This document shows, piece after piece, positions 1 through 7,289 of a DNA stretch of 26,474 nucleotides. Under the pieces are notes generated by a model that ran no database searches, had not been told where the DNA came from, and saw only the letters and a list, made by a program, of their open reading frames with translations. How positions within the stretch are numbered: position 1 is the first letter of the stretch; every line of letters begins with the position of its first letter. The translations under genes and the position numbers were made by a program. Source of the DNA: a virus; the IMG/VR virus record IMGVR_UViG_3300024301_000077, positions 1 through 26,474 of that record; one strand, written 5' to 3'.

Positions 1-257
1 ATGGTGGAGATGCTAACTACTTTATGAGCGTTGCCAGAGAACTAGAAGGTAGTGATTGGGATATGGCCCGTGACGCTATCTTAGATGGTGATACAGCGCC
101 AAAAGAAGAAGTATTAAGCATTATTGCTGATAACTCTCCAGAATTATTAAAAGCACTATTTCCAAAAGATGCTGAAACAAAAGATTACCTAGCAACTATG
201 CGTGAATCAACAGAAAAACTCAAAGATGAGTTAATAAAAGAACTTATGGGAGACTAA
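1..257 (+). CDS. 3' part of an unknown gene (5' truncated by window edge)
   Basis: I do not recognise this protein. An ATG at 24 would give 77 residues, but the same frame stays open to the first base and reads naturally as coding (GDANYF before the Met). The only purine-rich stretch before ATG 24 (GGAG, bases 6-9) is about 14 nt away, which is poor spacing. I therefore treat it as the C-terminal part of a longer protein. The visible part is acidic and helical, with a Lys/Glu-rich C-terminal segment ending in ELMGD. It stops 3 nt before the next gene, whose Shine-Dalgarno GGGAG lies inside its last codons, so the two are probably co-transcribed. Alternative: a complete 77-aa gene starting at 24, overlapping an upstream stop at 25-27 in another frame. 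Confidence 0.6.
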   Translation, partial: GGDANYFMSVARELEGSDWDMARDAILDGDTAPKEEVLSIIADNSPELLKALFPKDAETKDYLATMRESTEKLKDELIKELMGD

Positions 258-260
258 GTT

Positions 261-1115
261 ATGAATGATCTAGAAAGAATTCTCAATCTAGCAGGAGTAC
301 ATTATGAGGCTCCTGTAGTAGAAGAGACAGAAACAACCGAACGTGAACTCAAAGAAGGTATCACATCATTAAAGTGCAAGCATTGTGGTGATATGTTAGG
401 ACAACCTACTACAGACTGTGCTTATGATAGTATGGATCCAAAAGGTGATAACTGGATTATGGTAGACATTGACGGCGACGGCGATGCTGATATTGCAGTT
501 CAACAGGAAGACTTTGAATTAGCAGAAGCAAGTTGCGGTTGTTGCAACGAAGATCCATGTGGATGTGATGATGATTGTGAATGTAAAATGAATGAAGCAT
601 CATGTGGTTCTAATAAAAAGCATAAACATGAATCAGTTGAAGAAGAACTTGAGGAAGCAAAAACTGAACTTGAGGAAGAGCCAAACGAAGGCAACGAATT
701 TACAGATGAACTTAAAAAGGCTAAAGACGCTGGCAAAGACGAATTCGAAGTTGGCGGCAAGAAATACAAAGTTAAAGAATCAGAAGAAGTTGATGAATCA
801 GAAGAAGAAACTTTAGAAGAATCTCCAACAATGGACACTACTCAACTAATTCACTTGCTAAAACTTTCAGGCATTAGTGAAGAAAAAATTAACGAACACA
901 TTGAAAAACTAAGTGAGCAATGGGCTAACACACCTGAAGGTGTCCGTGAAACAGATCCAACAGTTCATGGTGAAGAAGATAATTACAACTTCGCTCAAGC
1001 AGTTAACCTAAGTCTAAAGCGTTACTTAGACGCACAAGACATGAAAGTCAGTGTTAACGAAGGTCATACAGTAGAAGGCATGAAAGCCAAGTATGACGCA
1101 ATGAAAAACAAATAA
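261..1115 (+). CDS. Acidic Cys-rich protein with zinc-ribbon-like and Ca-loop-like motifs
   Basis: A 284-residue protein with no family I can name. Residues 39-53 hold C39-x2-C42 and C53, resembling half of a zinc ribbon. Residues 69-77 read DIDGDGDAD, the pattern of an EF-hand/dockerin-type calcium loop. Residues 92-115 hold eight cysteines (C92, C94, C95, C100, C102, C106, C108, C115). A Glu-rich low-complexity stretch covers roughly 125-190, and the C-terminal third (from MDTTQLIHLL) looks folded and helical. Start supported by GGGAG at 248-252, 8 nt before the ATG. It is followed by a strong terminator. Its position just before gp17 and its acidic make-up suggest a head- or core-associated protein, but that is inference. 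Confidence 0.85.
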   Translation: MNDLERILNLAGVHYEAPVVEETETTERELKEGITSLKCKHCGDMLGQPTTDCAYDSMDPKGDNWIMVDIDGDGDADIAVQQEDFELAEASCGCCNEDPCGCDDDCECKMNEASCGSNKKHKHESVEEELEEAKTELEEEPNEGNEFTDELKKAKDAGKDEFEVGGKKYKVKESEEVDESEEETLEESPTMDTTQLIHLLKLSGISEEKINEHIEKLSEQWANTPEGVRETDPTVHGEEDNYNFAQAVNLSLKRYLDAQDMKVSVNEGHTVEGMKAKYDAMKNK

Positions 1116-1144
1116 ACCTAGGACCGTTAATTCTAGGGAGGTTT

Positions 1145-1195
1145 GGCCGCTACCGTAATGTAATTCGCTACTTACATTTAAAAGCGGCCTTTTTT
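1145..1195 (+). terminator. Bipartite rho-independent terminator before gp17
   Basis: A 7-bp stem GGCCGCT (1145-1151) / AGCGGCC (1183-1189) is followed directly by six T (1190-1195). The loop contains a second perfect stem, AATGTAA (1157-1163) / TTACATT (1172-1178), so the RNA would fold as a stacked two-part hairpin. It should end transcripts arriving from the Cys-rich gene and isolate gp17, which starts 18 nt after the T run. Confidence 0.85.
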
Positions 1196-1200
1196 ATCAG

Positions 1201-1208
1201 GTAAATAC
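1201..1208 (+). promoter_or_regulatory. Candidate late promoter of gp17 (GTAAATAC)
   Basis: TAAATAC at 1202-1208 is shared with the other late promoters here, but the two preceding bases are GG rather than the preferred TA or CA. Using T4 late spacing (last A of TAAATA at -6), +1 falls on 1213, the A of the gp17 ATG. A weak AGGT at 1199-1202 could instead serve as ribosome binding site on a readthrough transcript. Confidence 0.4.
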
Positions 1209-1212
1209 AAAC

Positions 1213-2766
1213 ATGGCAGTAGATACCAAATTAACCAAAACCCCATATAAAAGAGAAGAATATACTACAGATCAACTTCTTGAATTGGCAAAGTGCGCTC
1301 AAGATCCTAAGTATTTTTTGACTGAACATTGTTATATTCAACACCCAACAAAGGGTCGCATGAAGTTTGAACTATATGATTATCAACGAAGCCTTGTGGA
1401 TGTATATCATGAAAATAGATACAGCATTGCTATGCTTGCTAGACAGATGGGTAAGTCAACAGCAGCAGCGGGTTATCTGTTATGGTACGCAATGTTTAAT
1501 CCAGATCAAACTATCTTAATTGCGGCACACAAATACAGTGGTGCCCAAGAGATTATGCAACGTATACGTTTTGCCTATGAAACACTACCTGATTTTATTC
1601 GTGCTGGTGTAACAGCATATAACAAAGGCAGTTTAGAGTTTGATAATGGTAGTCGTATTATAGCACAAGCAACAACAGAAAATACAGGTCGTGGTTTAAG
1701 TATTTCGTTAGCATACTTGGACGAGTTTGCGTTTGTTAGACCCACGATTGCTCGTGAATTTTGGACTTCATTATCTCCTACACTAGCAACTGGTGGTAAA
1801 TGTATTATTACAAGTACACCAAATATGGATGATGATCAGTTTGCACAAATTTGGCGTGATAGCACTAATAATATAGATGAATATGGTAATGAACAAAAAG
1901 TAGGCAAGAATGGATTTGCACATTTTCTTGCAGATTGGAAGGCTCATCCAGATAGAGATGAAGAATGGGCAAGTGTAGAAGAAGGTAAAATTGGCGAAGA
2001 ACGCTTTAGACGAGAACATAACTGTGAGTTTATTGCGTTTGATGAGACACTAATTGACAGTATTAAATTAGCAAATATGGAACACAAAGAACCATACGCA
2101 AAAATGGGTCAAGTAAGATGGTATAAACCACCAGTAAAGGATAAACTATATTTAATTGGACTAGATCCAAGTTTAGGAACAGGCGGCGATAATGCTGCTA
2201 TACAGGTTTATGAATTACCAGGAATGTTACAGGTTGCTGAATGGCAAAATAACAAAACACCAGTAAAACAGCAAGTGTATATTGTACAACAAATTGCCAA
2301 GTATCTTGTTGAGGATGGAATAGATCCTACGAGTATATATTATAGTGTAGAAAATAATACTCTGGGAGAAGCAGCTCTAATTATGCTTGAAGAAATTGGT
2401 GAGGATAATATTCCAGGAACAATGATTACAGAGCCTAAAAAACGAGGCGGTAATACAATTAAGTACAGACGTGGATTCACTACTACACATAAAAGTAAAC
2501 TGTCTTCTTGTGCTAAATTAAAGCATTGGGTAGAAACAAATAGAATTGAAATAGCAAGTAAAAATTTATTACGTGAACTAAAAACATTTATTGCTCGCGG
2601 TAACAGTTTTGCCGCTAAAGAAGGTGAGACGGATGATCTAGTTATGGCTCTTATACTAGTAGTTCGTATGGCTTTGGAAATAACAAAATATGATGATGAC
2701 GCTTTTGATGCACTAAACGAAGCACAAGAAGAGTGGGATGAACCAATGCCAATGAGCTTTTTATAA
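1213..2766 (+). CDS. 17: Terminase large subunit (gp17), packaging ATPase/nuclease
   Basis: DNA-packaging motor of T4-like phages: an N-terminal ATPase drives translocation into the prohead and a C-terminal RNase H-fold nuclease cuts the concatemer. The 517 residues show Walker A ARQMGKST (76-83), Walker B LAYLDE (D170, E171), and coupling motif ITSTPN (199-204). The nuclease metal ligands appear as D318 (LIGLDPS), E380 (SVEN) and D474/D475 (GETDD), matching the T4 D401/E458/D542 arrangement. It is shorter than T4 gp17 (610 aa), mostly at the ends. The next Met is far downstream, so the start is secure although the Shine-Dalgarno is weak (AGGT, 10 nt). The gene is isolated by a terminator upstream. 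I see no small-terminase (gp16) candidate beside it. Confidence 0.97.
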   Translation: MAVDTKLTKTPYKREEYTTDQLLELAKCAQDPKYFLTEHCYIQHPTKGRMKFELYDYQRSLVDVYHENRYSIAMLARQMGKSTAAAGYLLWYAMFNPDQTILIAAHKYSGAQEIMQRIRFAYETLPDFIRAGVTAYNKGSLEFDNGSRIIAQATTENTGRGLSISLAYLDEFAFVRPTIAREFWTSLSPTLATGGKCIITSTPNMDDDQFAQIWRDSTNNIDEYGNEQKVGKNGFAHFLADWKAHPDRDEEWASVEEGKIGEERFRREHNCEFIAFDETLIDSIKLANMEHKEPYAKMGQVRWYKPPVKDKLYLIGLDPSLGTGGDNAAIQVYELPGMLQVAEWQNNKTPVKQQVYIVQQIAKYLVEDGIDPTSIYYSVENNTLGEAALIMLEEIGEDNIPGTMITEPKKRGGNTIKYRRGFTTTHKSKLSSCAKLKHWVETNRIEIASKNLLRELKTFIARGNSFAAKEGETDDLVMALILVVRMALEITKYDDDAFDALNEAQEEWDEPMPMSFL

Positions 2767-2775
2767 ACATCTAGG

Positions 2776-2784
2776 CATAAATAC
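2776..2784 (+). promoter_or_regulatory. Late promoter CATAAATAC
   Basis: CATAAATAC lies in the 41-nt gap after gp17 and matches the T4 gp55-type late element TATAAATA at 7 of 8 positions. Predicted +1 is near 2789. It is followed by Shine-Dalgarno AGAGGT (2792-2797) and the ATG at 2808. Confidence 0.75.
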
Positions 2785-2807
2785 ATATAATAGAGGTACT
2801 AATATTA

Positions 2808-4088
2808 ATGAATGAAATCGCAAATGAAATCTTTAACATCTTAAAAGGTGCAAACTATAAACTTCGTTTATTCACTTCCGAAGGCATTAAAACAACTAAT
2901 CCAGAAGAAGCGACGAGATTTTATGCATTTGATCAAGATCTAATGATTACGATTAGAAAAGAAGATGCTAAAACAGAAATATTAGCACAGGCTGGACAGG
3001 ATTATGATATCCCTTCCAATAAGGCTTTACTTGATAGCGTAAAGTCAGTAGCACATAAAAATTTAGGTGAGTTTACAGTGAGAAAGTTCAACAAACAAAT
3101 TGCGCCAAAGGACTTCGCACACCAGAGTGTGGTTCAAGAAGGCTTCAGCAAACCCTTTGGTAGTATTAAAACAAGTTATATTCAATTACCAGAAGCAAGA
3201 TTAATTATTAAACATTCAAAAGGTGTGAATGAAGAGGTGCGTGGCGCTCGCAGTAGAAATATTCATTCACTGTTTATTGAAAACTCACAAGGTGAAAAAT
3301 TTAAGTTCCCTCATAGATATATGGCGGGAGCAAAAGCGATGGCGATGCACGTCAACGAAGGCGGTACTCCGTACGATGCTAAGGGCGAAGCAATCCTAGC
3401 ATTATGTGAAGAGATCGCTGATCTTAACAAGTTTGTAAGACATGTTAAGAATAATAATCTAGTAAATGAAACGAACGGTGATATTGTCGAGGCAGTTCAA
3501 TCCAAACTTGCTGGTTACAAAAACACCATTAATAGTTTGTCAACTCAAAGAGGTTATAACAATTTTCAAGTTCAAGAGAATATTGAAGAAATCGACGAAA
3601 ATAGTGTTGACATTACAGAAAAATTCCTGTACAATACTTTTACTACTGAAGATTTAAATACAATTTTAAGTAAGGTTGGACGTATTGTGGCAGAAAACAG
3701 AAGAGAATCTGAAATACATAAAGAAGCCTTGCAACGTGTTATTGAAATTATCAATAGCAAGCAAGATTTAAAAATTAGTTATGATGAGAATGATCCAGAC
3801 CATCCAAATAATGCTAAGACAAAATTTGCATTTGGCGCAGATGGCGACGTTGCAAGGCTTAATATGTTATTAGGTTTTATTGCAAGCAATACTAAAAATG
3901 ATGACTTGTGGAATGCATTACATGTATTAGCAGATGGTATGGTACATCAAATGTCAAATGCATATCAGGAAGTTGTTAAGAAAATTGTAGATTATTTGGT
4001 GAAATCAGCAAATGTTACTAAAGAAAGTCAAGTTGCTGTTTCATTAGATGAAGATATTGTGTTAGAACTTCGTAAAAGAATTTCTTAA
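2808..4088 (+). CDS. Large late hypothetical protein (probable virion-associated)
   Basis: A 426-residue protein with no motif of known function. It resembles a hypothetical family I recall from marine T4-like phages, recognisable from its start (EIFNILKGANYKLRLF) and the following ATRFY segment; function unknown. The C-terminal third is strongly helical (roughly 285-426). It has its own late promoter and a good Shine-Dalgarno (AGAGGT, 10 nt), so it is expected late, with packaging and structural genes. A virion or head-assembly role is inferred from this timing and from its place after gp17. It is followed by about 155 nt of regulatory DNA that starts the early recombination operon. Confidence 0.85.
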   Translation: MNEIANEIFNILKGANYKLRLFTSEGIKTTNPEEATRFYAFDQDLMITIRKEDAKTEILAQAGQDYDIPSNKALLDSVKSVAHKNLGEFTVRKFNKQIAPKDFAHQSVVQEGFSKPFGSIKTSYIQLPEARLIIKHSKGVNEEVRGARSRNIHSLFIENSQGEKFKFPHRYMAGAKAMAMHVNEGGTPYDAKGEAILALCEEIADLNKFVRHVKNNNLVNETNGDIVEAVQSKLAGYKNTINSLSTQRGYNNFQVQENIEEIDENSVDITEKFLYNTFTTEDLNTILSKVGRIVAENRRESEIHKEALQRVIEIINSKQDLKISYDENDPDHPNNAKTKFAFGADGDVARLNMLLGFIASNTKNDDLWNALHVLADGMVHQMSNAYQEVVKKIVDYLVKSANVTKESQVAVSLDEDIVLELRKRIS

Positions 4089-4117
4089 TAATATCAAAAA
4101 CTTAGGCAAAAAAGTGC

Positions 4118-4146
4118 TTGACAGTAGGCACTATAATATGTATACT
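4118..4146 (+). promoter_or_regulatory. Early sigma70-type promoter of the gp32-uvsX operon
   Basis: TTGACA (4118-4123), 17 nt, TATACT (4141-4146); predicted +1 near 4153. Best-spaced early promoter in the window. It gives a leader of about 92 nt before gp32 and would drive six co-directional genes to 8458. Confidence 0.85.
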
Positions 4147-4169
4147 GTATAGGCTAACAAAGGCAAAAA

Positions 4170-4213
4170 GTAGTTAAGAGCTACACTTACAAAGTGATAC
4201 ATCGAGTATCGCT
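4170..4213 (+). promoter_or_regulatory. Structured gp32 leader (candidate autoregulatory operator)
   Basis: Two foldable elements lie in the leader. GTAGTT/AGCTAC (4170-4175 / 4179-4184) forms a small hairpin whose loop TAAG (4175-4178) can pair with CTTA at 4186-4189, a pseudoknot-like arrangement with a tight loop. AGTGATAC (4193-4200) and GTATCGCT (4206-4213) form an 8-bp stem with one G-U pair and a 5-nt loop. T4 gp32 represses its own translation by binding a pseudoknot upstream of its start codon, so an equivalent operator is plausible here. Inference only. Confidence 0.35.
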
Positions 4214-4244
4214 ACTAATAGAGGCTAATATAGGAGAAAACATT

Positions 4245-5249
4245 ATGGCATCTTTGGCAGAAATCAGAGCAAAATTGCTCGAACAAGAAAATCGTTCTAC
4301 TACTAGAACATCCTCAGGCGGCGGCGACAACGCAATTTTCCCACATTGGAATATCCCAGAAGGTTCATCAGCAACCTTACGTTTCCTACCAGATTCGGAT
4401 GAAAATAACACGTTCTTTTGGAAAGAGCGTCAAATGATTCGTCTCGAATTTCCTGGTGTTAAAGGTGGAGACGAACACAAATCCGTAACGGTTCAGGTTC
4501 CATGTGTTGAAATGTGGGGCGATAGTTGTCCAATCCACGCAGAGATTCGTCCTTGGTTTAAGGATCCTAGCATGGAAGAACTAGGTCGTAAGTATTGGAA
4601 AAAGCGTTCGTATATTTTCCAAGGCTTTGTAACACAAAGCGATCTACAGGAAGAAACAGTTCCTGAAAATCCAATCCGTAGATTTGTTATTAGTCCACAA
4701 ATCTTTAAGATTATTAGTCAGGCACTTATGGATCCTGACTTTCCTGAAATCCCAACAGATTATGAGCAAGGCACAGACTTCCGTATTATGAAGTCTACTA
4801 AAGGCCAGTATGCAGATTACTCAACATCAAACTGGGCAAGACGTGAGCGTTCACTAAACCAAGAAGAACGTGATGCGATTACCACACACGGTTTGTTTAA
4901 TCTTAACGACTTTTTGCCAAAGAAGCCAAGTGCTGAAGAGTTGGGAATTATCTTCGAAATGTTTGAAGCAAGTGTAGATGGTCAGTTGTATGATCCAGCA
5001 CGTTTTGGTGATTACTATCGTCCATATGGAGTTGAGGCTCCAGGTAATCGATCAGCAGCTCCTGTAGCGGCTCCGACACCTGCTCCAGCACCAGTAGCAG
5101 AAACTCCTGCTCCAGTGGCTACACCGGCACCCGCTCCTGCTCCACAGCCAGAGCTTGTTGCTGAAACAGTGGCGGCACCAGCAGGCGGTCAAGAAAAAGC
5201 AAGTGCTCAGGACATTCTAGCAATGATCCGTAATCGTAAAGAATCTTAA
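4245..5249 (+). CDS. 32: Single-stranded DNA-binding protein gp32
   Basis: Coats ssDNA during replication, recombination and repair and recruits partner proteins. The 334-residue product has the basic N-terminal start (ASLAEIRAKLLEQ), the OB-fold core segment PHWNIPEGSSATLRFLPD (33-50), and a zinc site that can be read as H78-x8-C87-x7-C95-x2-H98, close to T4's H-C-C-C. An Ala/Pro linker (about 285-310) leads to a C-terminal peptide, AQDILAMIRNRKES. T4 gp32 ends in a strongly acidic tail; this tail is not acidic. I chose ATG 4245 because AGGAG (4232-4236) lies 8 nt upstream and the protein then starts at the conserved N-terminus; an in-frame ATG at 4194 lies in the structured leader. Confidence 0.96.
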   Translation: MASLAEIRAKLLEQENRSTTRTSSGGGDNAIFPHWNIPEGSSATLRFLPDSDENNTFFWKERQMIRLEFPGVKGGDEHKSVTVQVPCVEMWGDSCPIHAEIRPWFKDPSMEELGRKYWKKRSYIFQGFVTQSDLQEETVPENPIRRFVISPQIFKIISQALMDPDFPEIPTDYEQGTDFRIMKSTKGQYADYSTSNWARRERSLNQEERDAITTHGLFNLNDFLPKKPSAEELGIIFEMFEASVDGQLYDPARFGDYYRPYGVEAPGNRSAAPVAAPTPAPAPVAETPAPVATPAPAPAPQPELVAETVAAPAGGQEKASAQDILAMIRNRKES

Positions 5250-5261
5250 GGAGAAAAGAAA

Positions 5262-5450
5262 ATGAAACTATCTAAACTCGCAAAAATTAATGAGTCATAC
5301 ACTATCTATCGTTACGACAACGGCTTCCGTTTTGAAGCAAGTGGTCGTGATGCTGAGAATGAATGGAAGAATGTAAATCTCATTATTGCAGACGAAGAAG
5401 ATCTTCTTGAAGTCATTAAAGAAGCAAATTCAATGGAAAAGGATGACTAA
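5262..5450 (+). CDS. Small hypothetical protein between gp32 and uvsX
   Basis: A 62-residue protein I cannot assign. Its middle looks like a small beta unit (SYTIYRYDNGFRFEASGRD) followed by an acidic helix (DEEDLLEVIKEANSMEKDD). AGGAG at 5249-5253, overlapping the gp32 stop, sits 8 nt before the ATG, which supports efficient translation. Only 2 nt separate it from uvsX, so it is made together with gp32 and UvsX. A role as an accessory to recombination or ssDNA binding is inferred from position only. Confidence 0.85.
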   Translation: MKLSKLAKINESYTIYRYDNGFRFEASGRDAENEWKNVNLIIADEEDLLEVIKEANSMEKDD

Positions 5451-5452
5451 AC

Positions 5453-6574
5453 ATGGCTAGACCTTTTGATGTAAGCAAGTTCCGCAAAAGCATCACAAAG
5501 GCAGTACCAGGTTTAAGTGTAGGCTTTAATGATCCAGATACTTGGATTAGCACAGGTAATTACACATTAAACAAACTTATCAGCGGGGACTTCTCAAAAG
5601 GAGTCCCCCTCGGTAAGGTAACGGTACTTGCTGGTGAAAGTGGTGCGGGTAAATCCTACATTGCGGCAGGTAACATTGTAAAGAACGCACAAGATCAAGG
5701 TATCTTTGTTGTTCTTATTGACAGTGAAAACGCACTAGACGAAAAATGGCTACATGCTCTTGAAGTAGATACTAGTGAAGAAAAACTTCTTAAACTTAAC
5801 ATGAGTATGATTGACGATGTTGCTAAAACAGTAAGTGACTTCATGAAAGATTACAAAGCAGAATATGCTGATAAGGATAAAGAAGAACGCCCTAAGGTAT
5901 TGTTTGTGGTAGATTCATTAGGTATGCTACTTACACCAACAGACGTGGATCAGTTCCAGAAGGGAGATATGAAGGGTGATATGGGTAGAAAACCTAAGGC
6001 ACTTACTGCTCTTGTTCGTAATACTGTGAATATGTTTGGTGAATACAATGTGGGTATGGTATGTACCAATCACACATACGCATCGCAAGATATGTTTGAC
6101 CCAGATGATAAGATCTCAGGCGGCCAAGGCTTTATCTATGCGAGTAGTATTGTTATTGCTATGCGTAAACTTAAACTTAAAGTAGATGCAGATGGAAACA
6201 AAACAAGTGATGTACATGGTATTCGTGCCGCTTGTAAGGTAATGAAAACTCGTTACGCAAAACCTTTTGAGAGTGTACAAGTTGAAATTCCTTATGAAAC
6301 AGGTATGAGTCCATACAGCGGACTTGTTGACTTTTTTGAAGCAAAAGGCATTCTAAAGAAAACAGGTAATCGTTTGGAATATGTAAGTCCCGTTACTGGT
6401 GAAGTAATTACACAGTTCCGTAAACCATGGAACGCAAACGAAAATAACTGTTTGGATAAAATTATTGAAGAATTTGATAGTTTGCCGGAAGAAGTACAGG
6501 ATGCGAATCCTAATGAAGTTATTGATTTAATTCCAGATGAAGAGGCAGTAGAAAATGGTAATGTCGTTGAGTGA
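5453..6574 (+). CDS. uvsX: UvsX recombinase (RecA/Rad51 family)
   Basis: ATP-dependent strand-exchange protein that forms filaments on ssDNA, used in T4-type recombination-dependent replication and repair. The 373 residues show Walker A GESGAGKS (61-68), Walker B VLFVVDSLGML (from about 149), and the UvsX N-terminal signature DTWISTGNYTLNKLISG (29-45). A RecA-like loop-2 region occurs around KISGGQGFIYASS. Shine-Dalgarno AAAAGGA (5437-5443) lies 9 nt before the ATG. The C-terminus is acidic, as is common in RecA-family proteins. The next gene starts inside the last 20 nt of this one, indicating translational coupling. Confidence 0.97.
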   Translation: MARPFDVSKFRKSITKAVPGLSVGFNDPDTWISTGNYTLNKLISGDFSKGVPLGKVTVLAGESGAGKSYIAAGNIVKNAQDQGIFVVLIDSENALDEKWLHALEVDTSEEKLLKLNMSMIDDVAKTVSDFMKDYKAEYADKDKEERPKVLFVVDSLGMLLTPTDVDQFQKGDMKGDMGRKPKALTALVRNTVNMFGEYNVGMVCTNHTYASQDMFDPDDKISGGQGFIYASSIVIAMRKLKLKVDADGNKTSDVHGIRAACKVMKTRYAKPFESVQVEIPYETGMSPYSGLVDFFEAKGILKKTGNRLEYVSPVTGEVITQFRKPWNANENNCLDKIIEEFDSLPEEVQDANPNEVIDLIPDEEAVENGNVVE

Positions 6575-6830
6575 TGGCGATTTAGAATTTATCCTACAAC
6601 TATATGATGTAGGATTTGGAGTAATCCCAGATAAATCTAAATTTGAATATGCAGAAAATTTTGTGTACAAACTTGTGGATTATGGGTTTGATGTAAAAGG
6701 AAATGCTAAAGAAATTAGCGATCACGATGAATATCTAGATAAGGCTGTTGAAGTAGTACTTGAGGATGACGATATGGATCCTGAAGATGAATGGCTTGAT
6801 CCAGAATTCGACGATGAATGGGATGACTAA
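6555..6830 (+). CDS. Small acidic hypothetical protein after uvsX
   Basis: A 91-residue very acidic protein with no recognisable domain; the C-terminal 25 residues are almost all Asp/Glu with Trp and Pro (EDDDMDPEDEW, DDEWDD). ATG 6555 is chosen because AGAGG at 6541-6545 is 9 nt upstream; an in-frame ATG at 6561 is possible. It overlaps the end of uvsX by 20 nt and abuts the UvsY-like gene. A DNA-mimic or protein-docking role is conceivable from charge alone, but the sequence does not show it. Confidence 0.8.
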   Translation: MVMSLSDGDLEFILQLYDVGFGVIPDKSKFEYAENFVYKLVDYGFDVKGNAKEISDHDEYLDKAVEVVLEDDDMDPEDEWLDPEFDDEWDD

Positions 6831-7289
6831 ATGAGTCAGTGGTACAGAAAAGTTACTTCTGATATGAGTGAAATCGTTAGCGCGATTTCACACTTTGAAC
6901 AAGAAATTGATCAAGCAAGATTGGAGTGTGGTATGAAAGGTAATCTCGAAAGACAGAGCCGTGACATGCCAGGTATAGTCGAGCACCGTTTCAACCAACT
7001 CCAGGAAGTAGAAGCAATTCTTGAATATCTAAATACTGAAATGCGAAAAATTCGCAGTAAAATATTTCGTAAATATTTAGAATCCTATAATAGGGCTTTA
7101 AGTTCTAGAGATGCTGAAAAATTCGTTGATGGGGAAGAAGACGTTGTAGCATTACAATACCTCATTAACGATTTTTCTCTTGTTCGAAATAGATTCATTG
7201 GTATCATCAAGGCACTAGAAGCAAAGCAATTTCAAATTAATAATATTGTAAAACTTAGAGCAGCTGGACTGGAAGACATAACTCTATGA
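6831..7289 (+). CDS. uvsY: UvsY-like recombination mediator
   Basis: UvsY helps load UvsX onto gp32-covered ssDNA. This 152-residue helical protein resembles T4 UvsY (137 aa) mainly in the C-terminal part: IIKALEAKQFQINNIVKLR here against T4 ALDAIKSRGFAIKHIQDMR, and a preceding region with the same layout (aromatic YLESYNRALSSRD, then an acidic stretch). The N-terminal half is helical with an LQEVEAILEYLN segment. Position directly downstream of gp32 and uvsX supports the role. The match is by eye and moderate; the alternative is an unrelated helical protein. It overlaps the next gene by 4 nt (ATGA). Confidence 0.62.
   Translation: MSQWYRKVTSDMSEIVSAISHFEQEIDQARLECGMKGNLERQSRDMPGIVEHRFNQLQEVEAILEYLNTEMRKIRSKIFRKYLESYNRALSSRDAEKFVDGEEDVVALQYLINDFSLVRNRFIGIIKALEAKQFQINNIVKLRAAGLEDITL

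Noticed and set aside
592-816. Lys/Asn-rich plus-strand frame inside the acidic protein gene
   Set aside because: It is an out-of-frame shadow of GAA/GAG-rich codons.
500-838. Long minus-strand open frame opposite the acidic protein
   Set aside because: It is Ser-rich because it mirrors Glu/Asp codons of the plus-strand gene; it has no ribosome binding site and no sensible fold.
4194-4244. Upstream in-frame start for gp32
   Set aside because: It lies in the structured leader without a Shine-Dalgarno; the ATG at 4245 has AGGAG at 8 nt and begins the conserved N-terminus.
7031-7037. TAAATAC inside the UvsY-like gene
   Set aside because: It sits mid-gene with no downstream start at a suitable distance; treated as chance in A+T-rich DNA. 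A similar TTTAAATAC at about 3652 in the 426-aa gene was rejected for the same reason.
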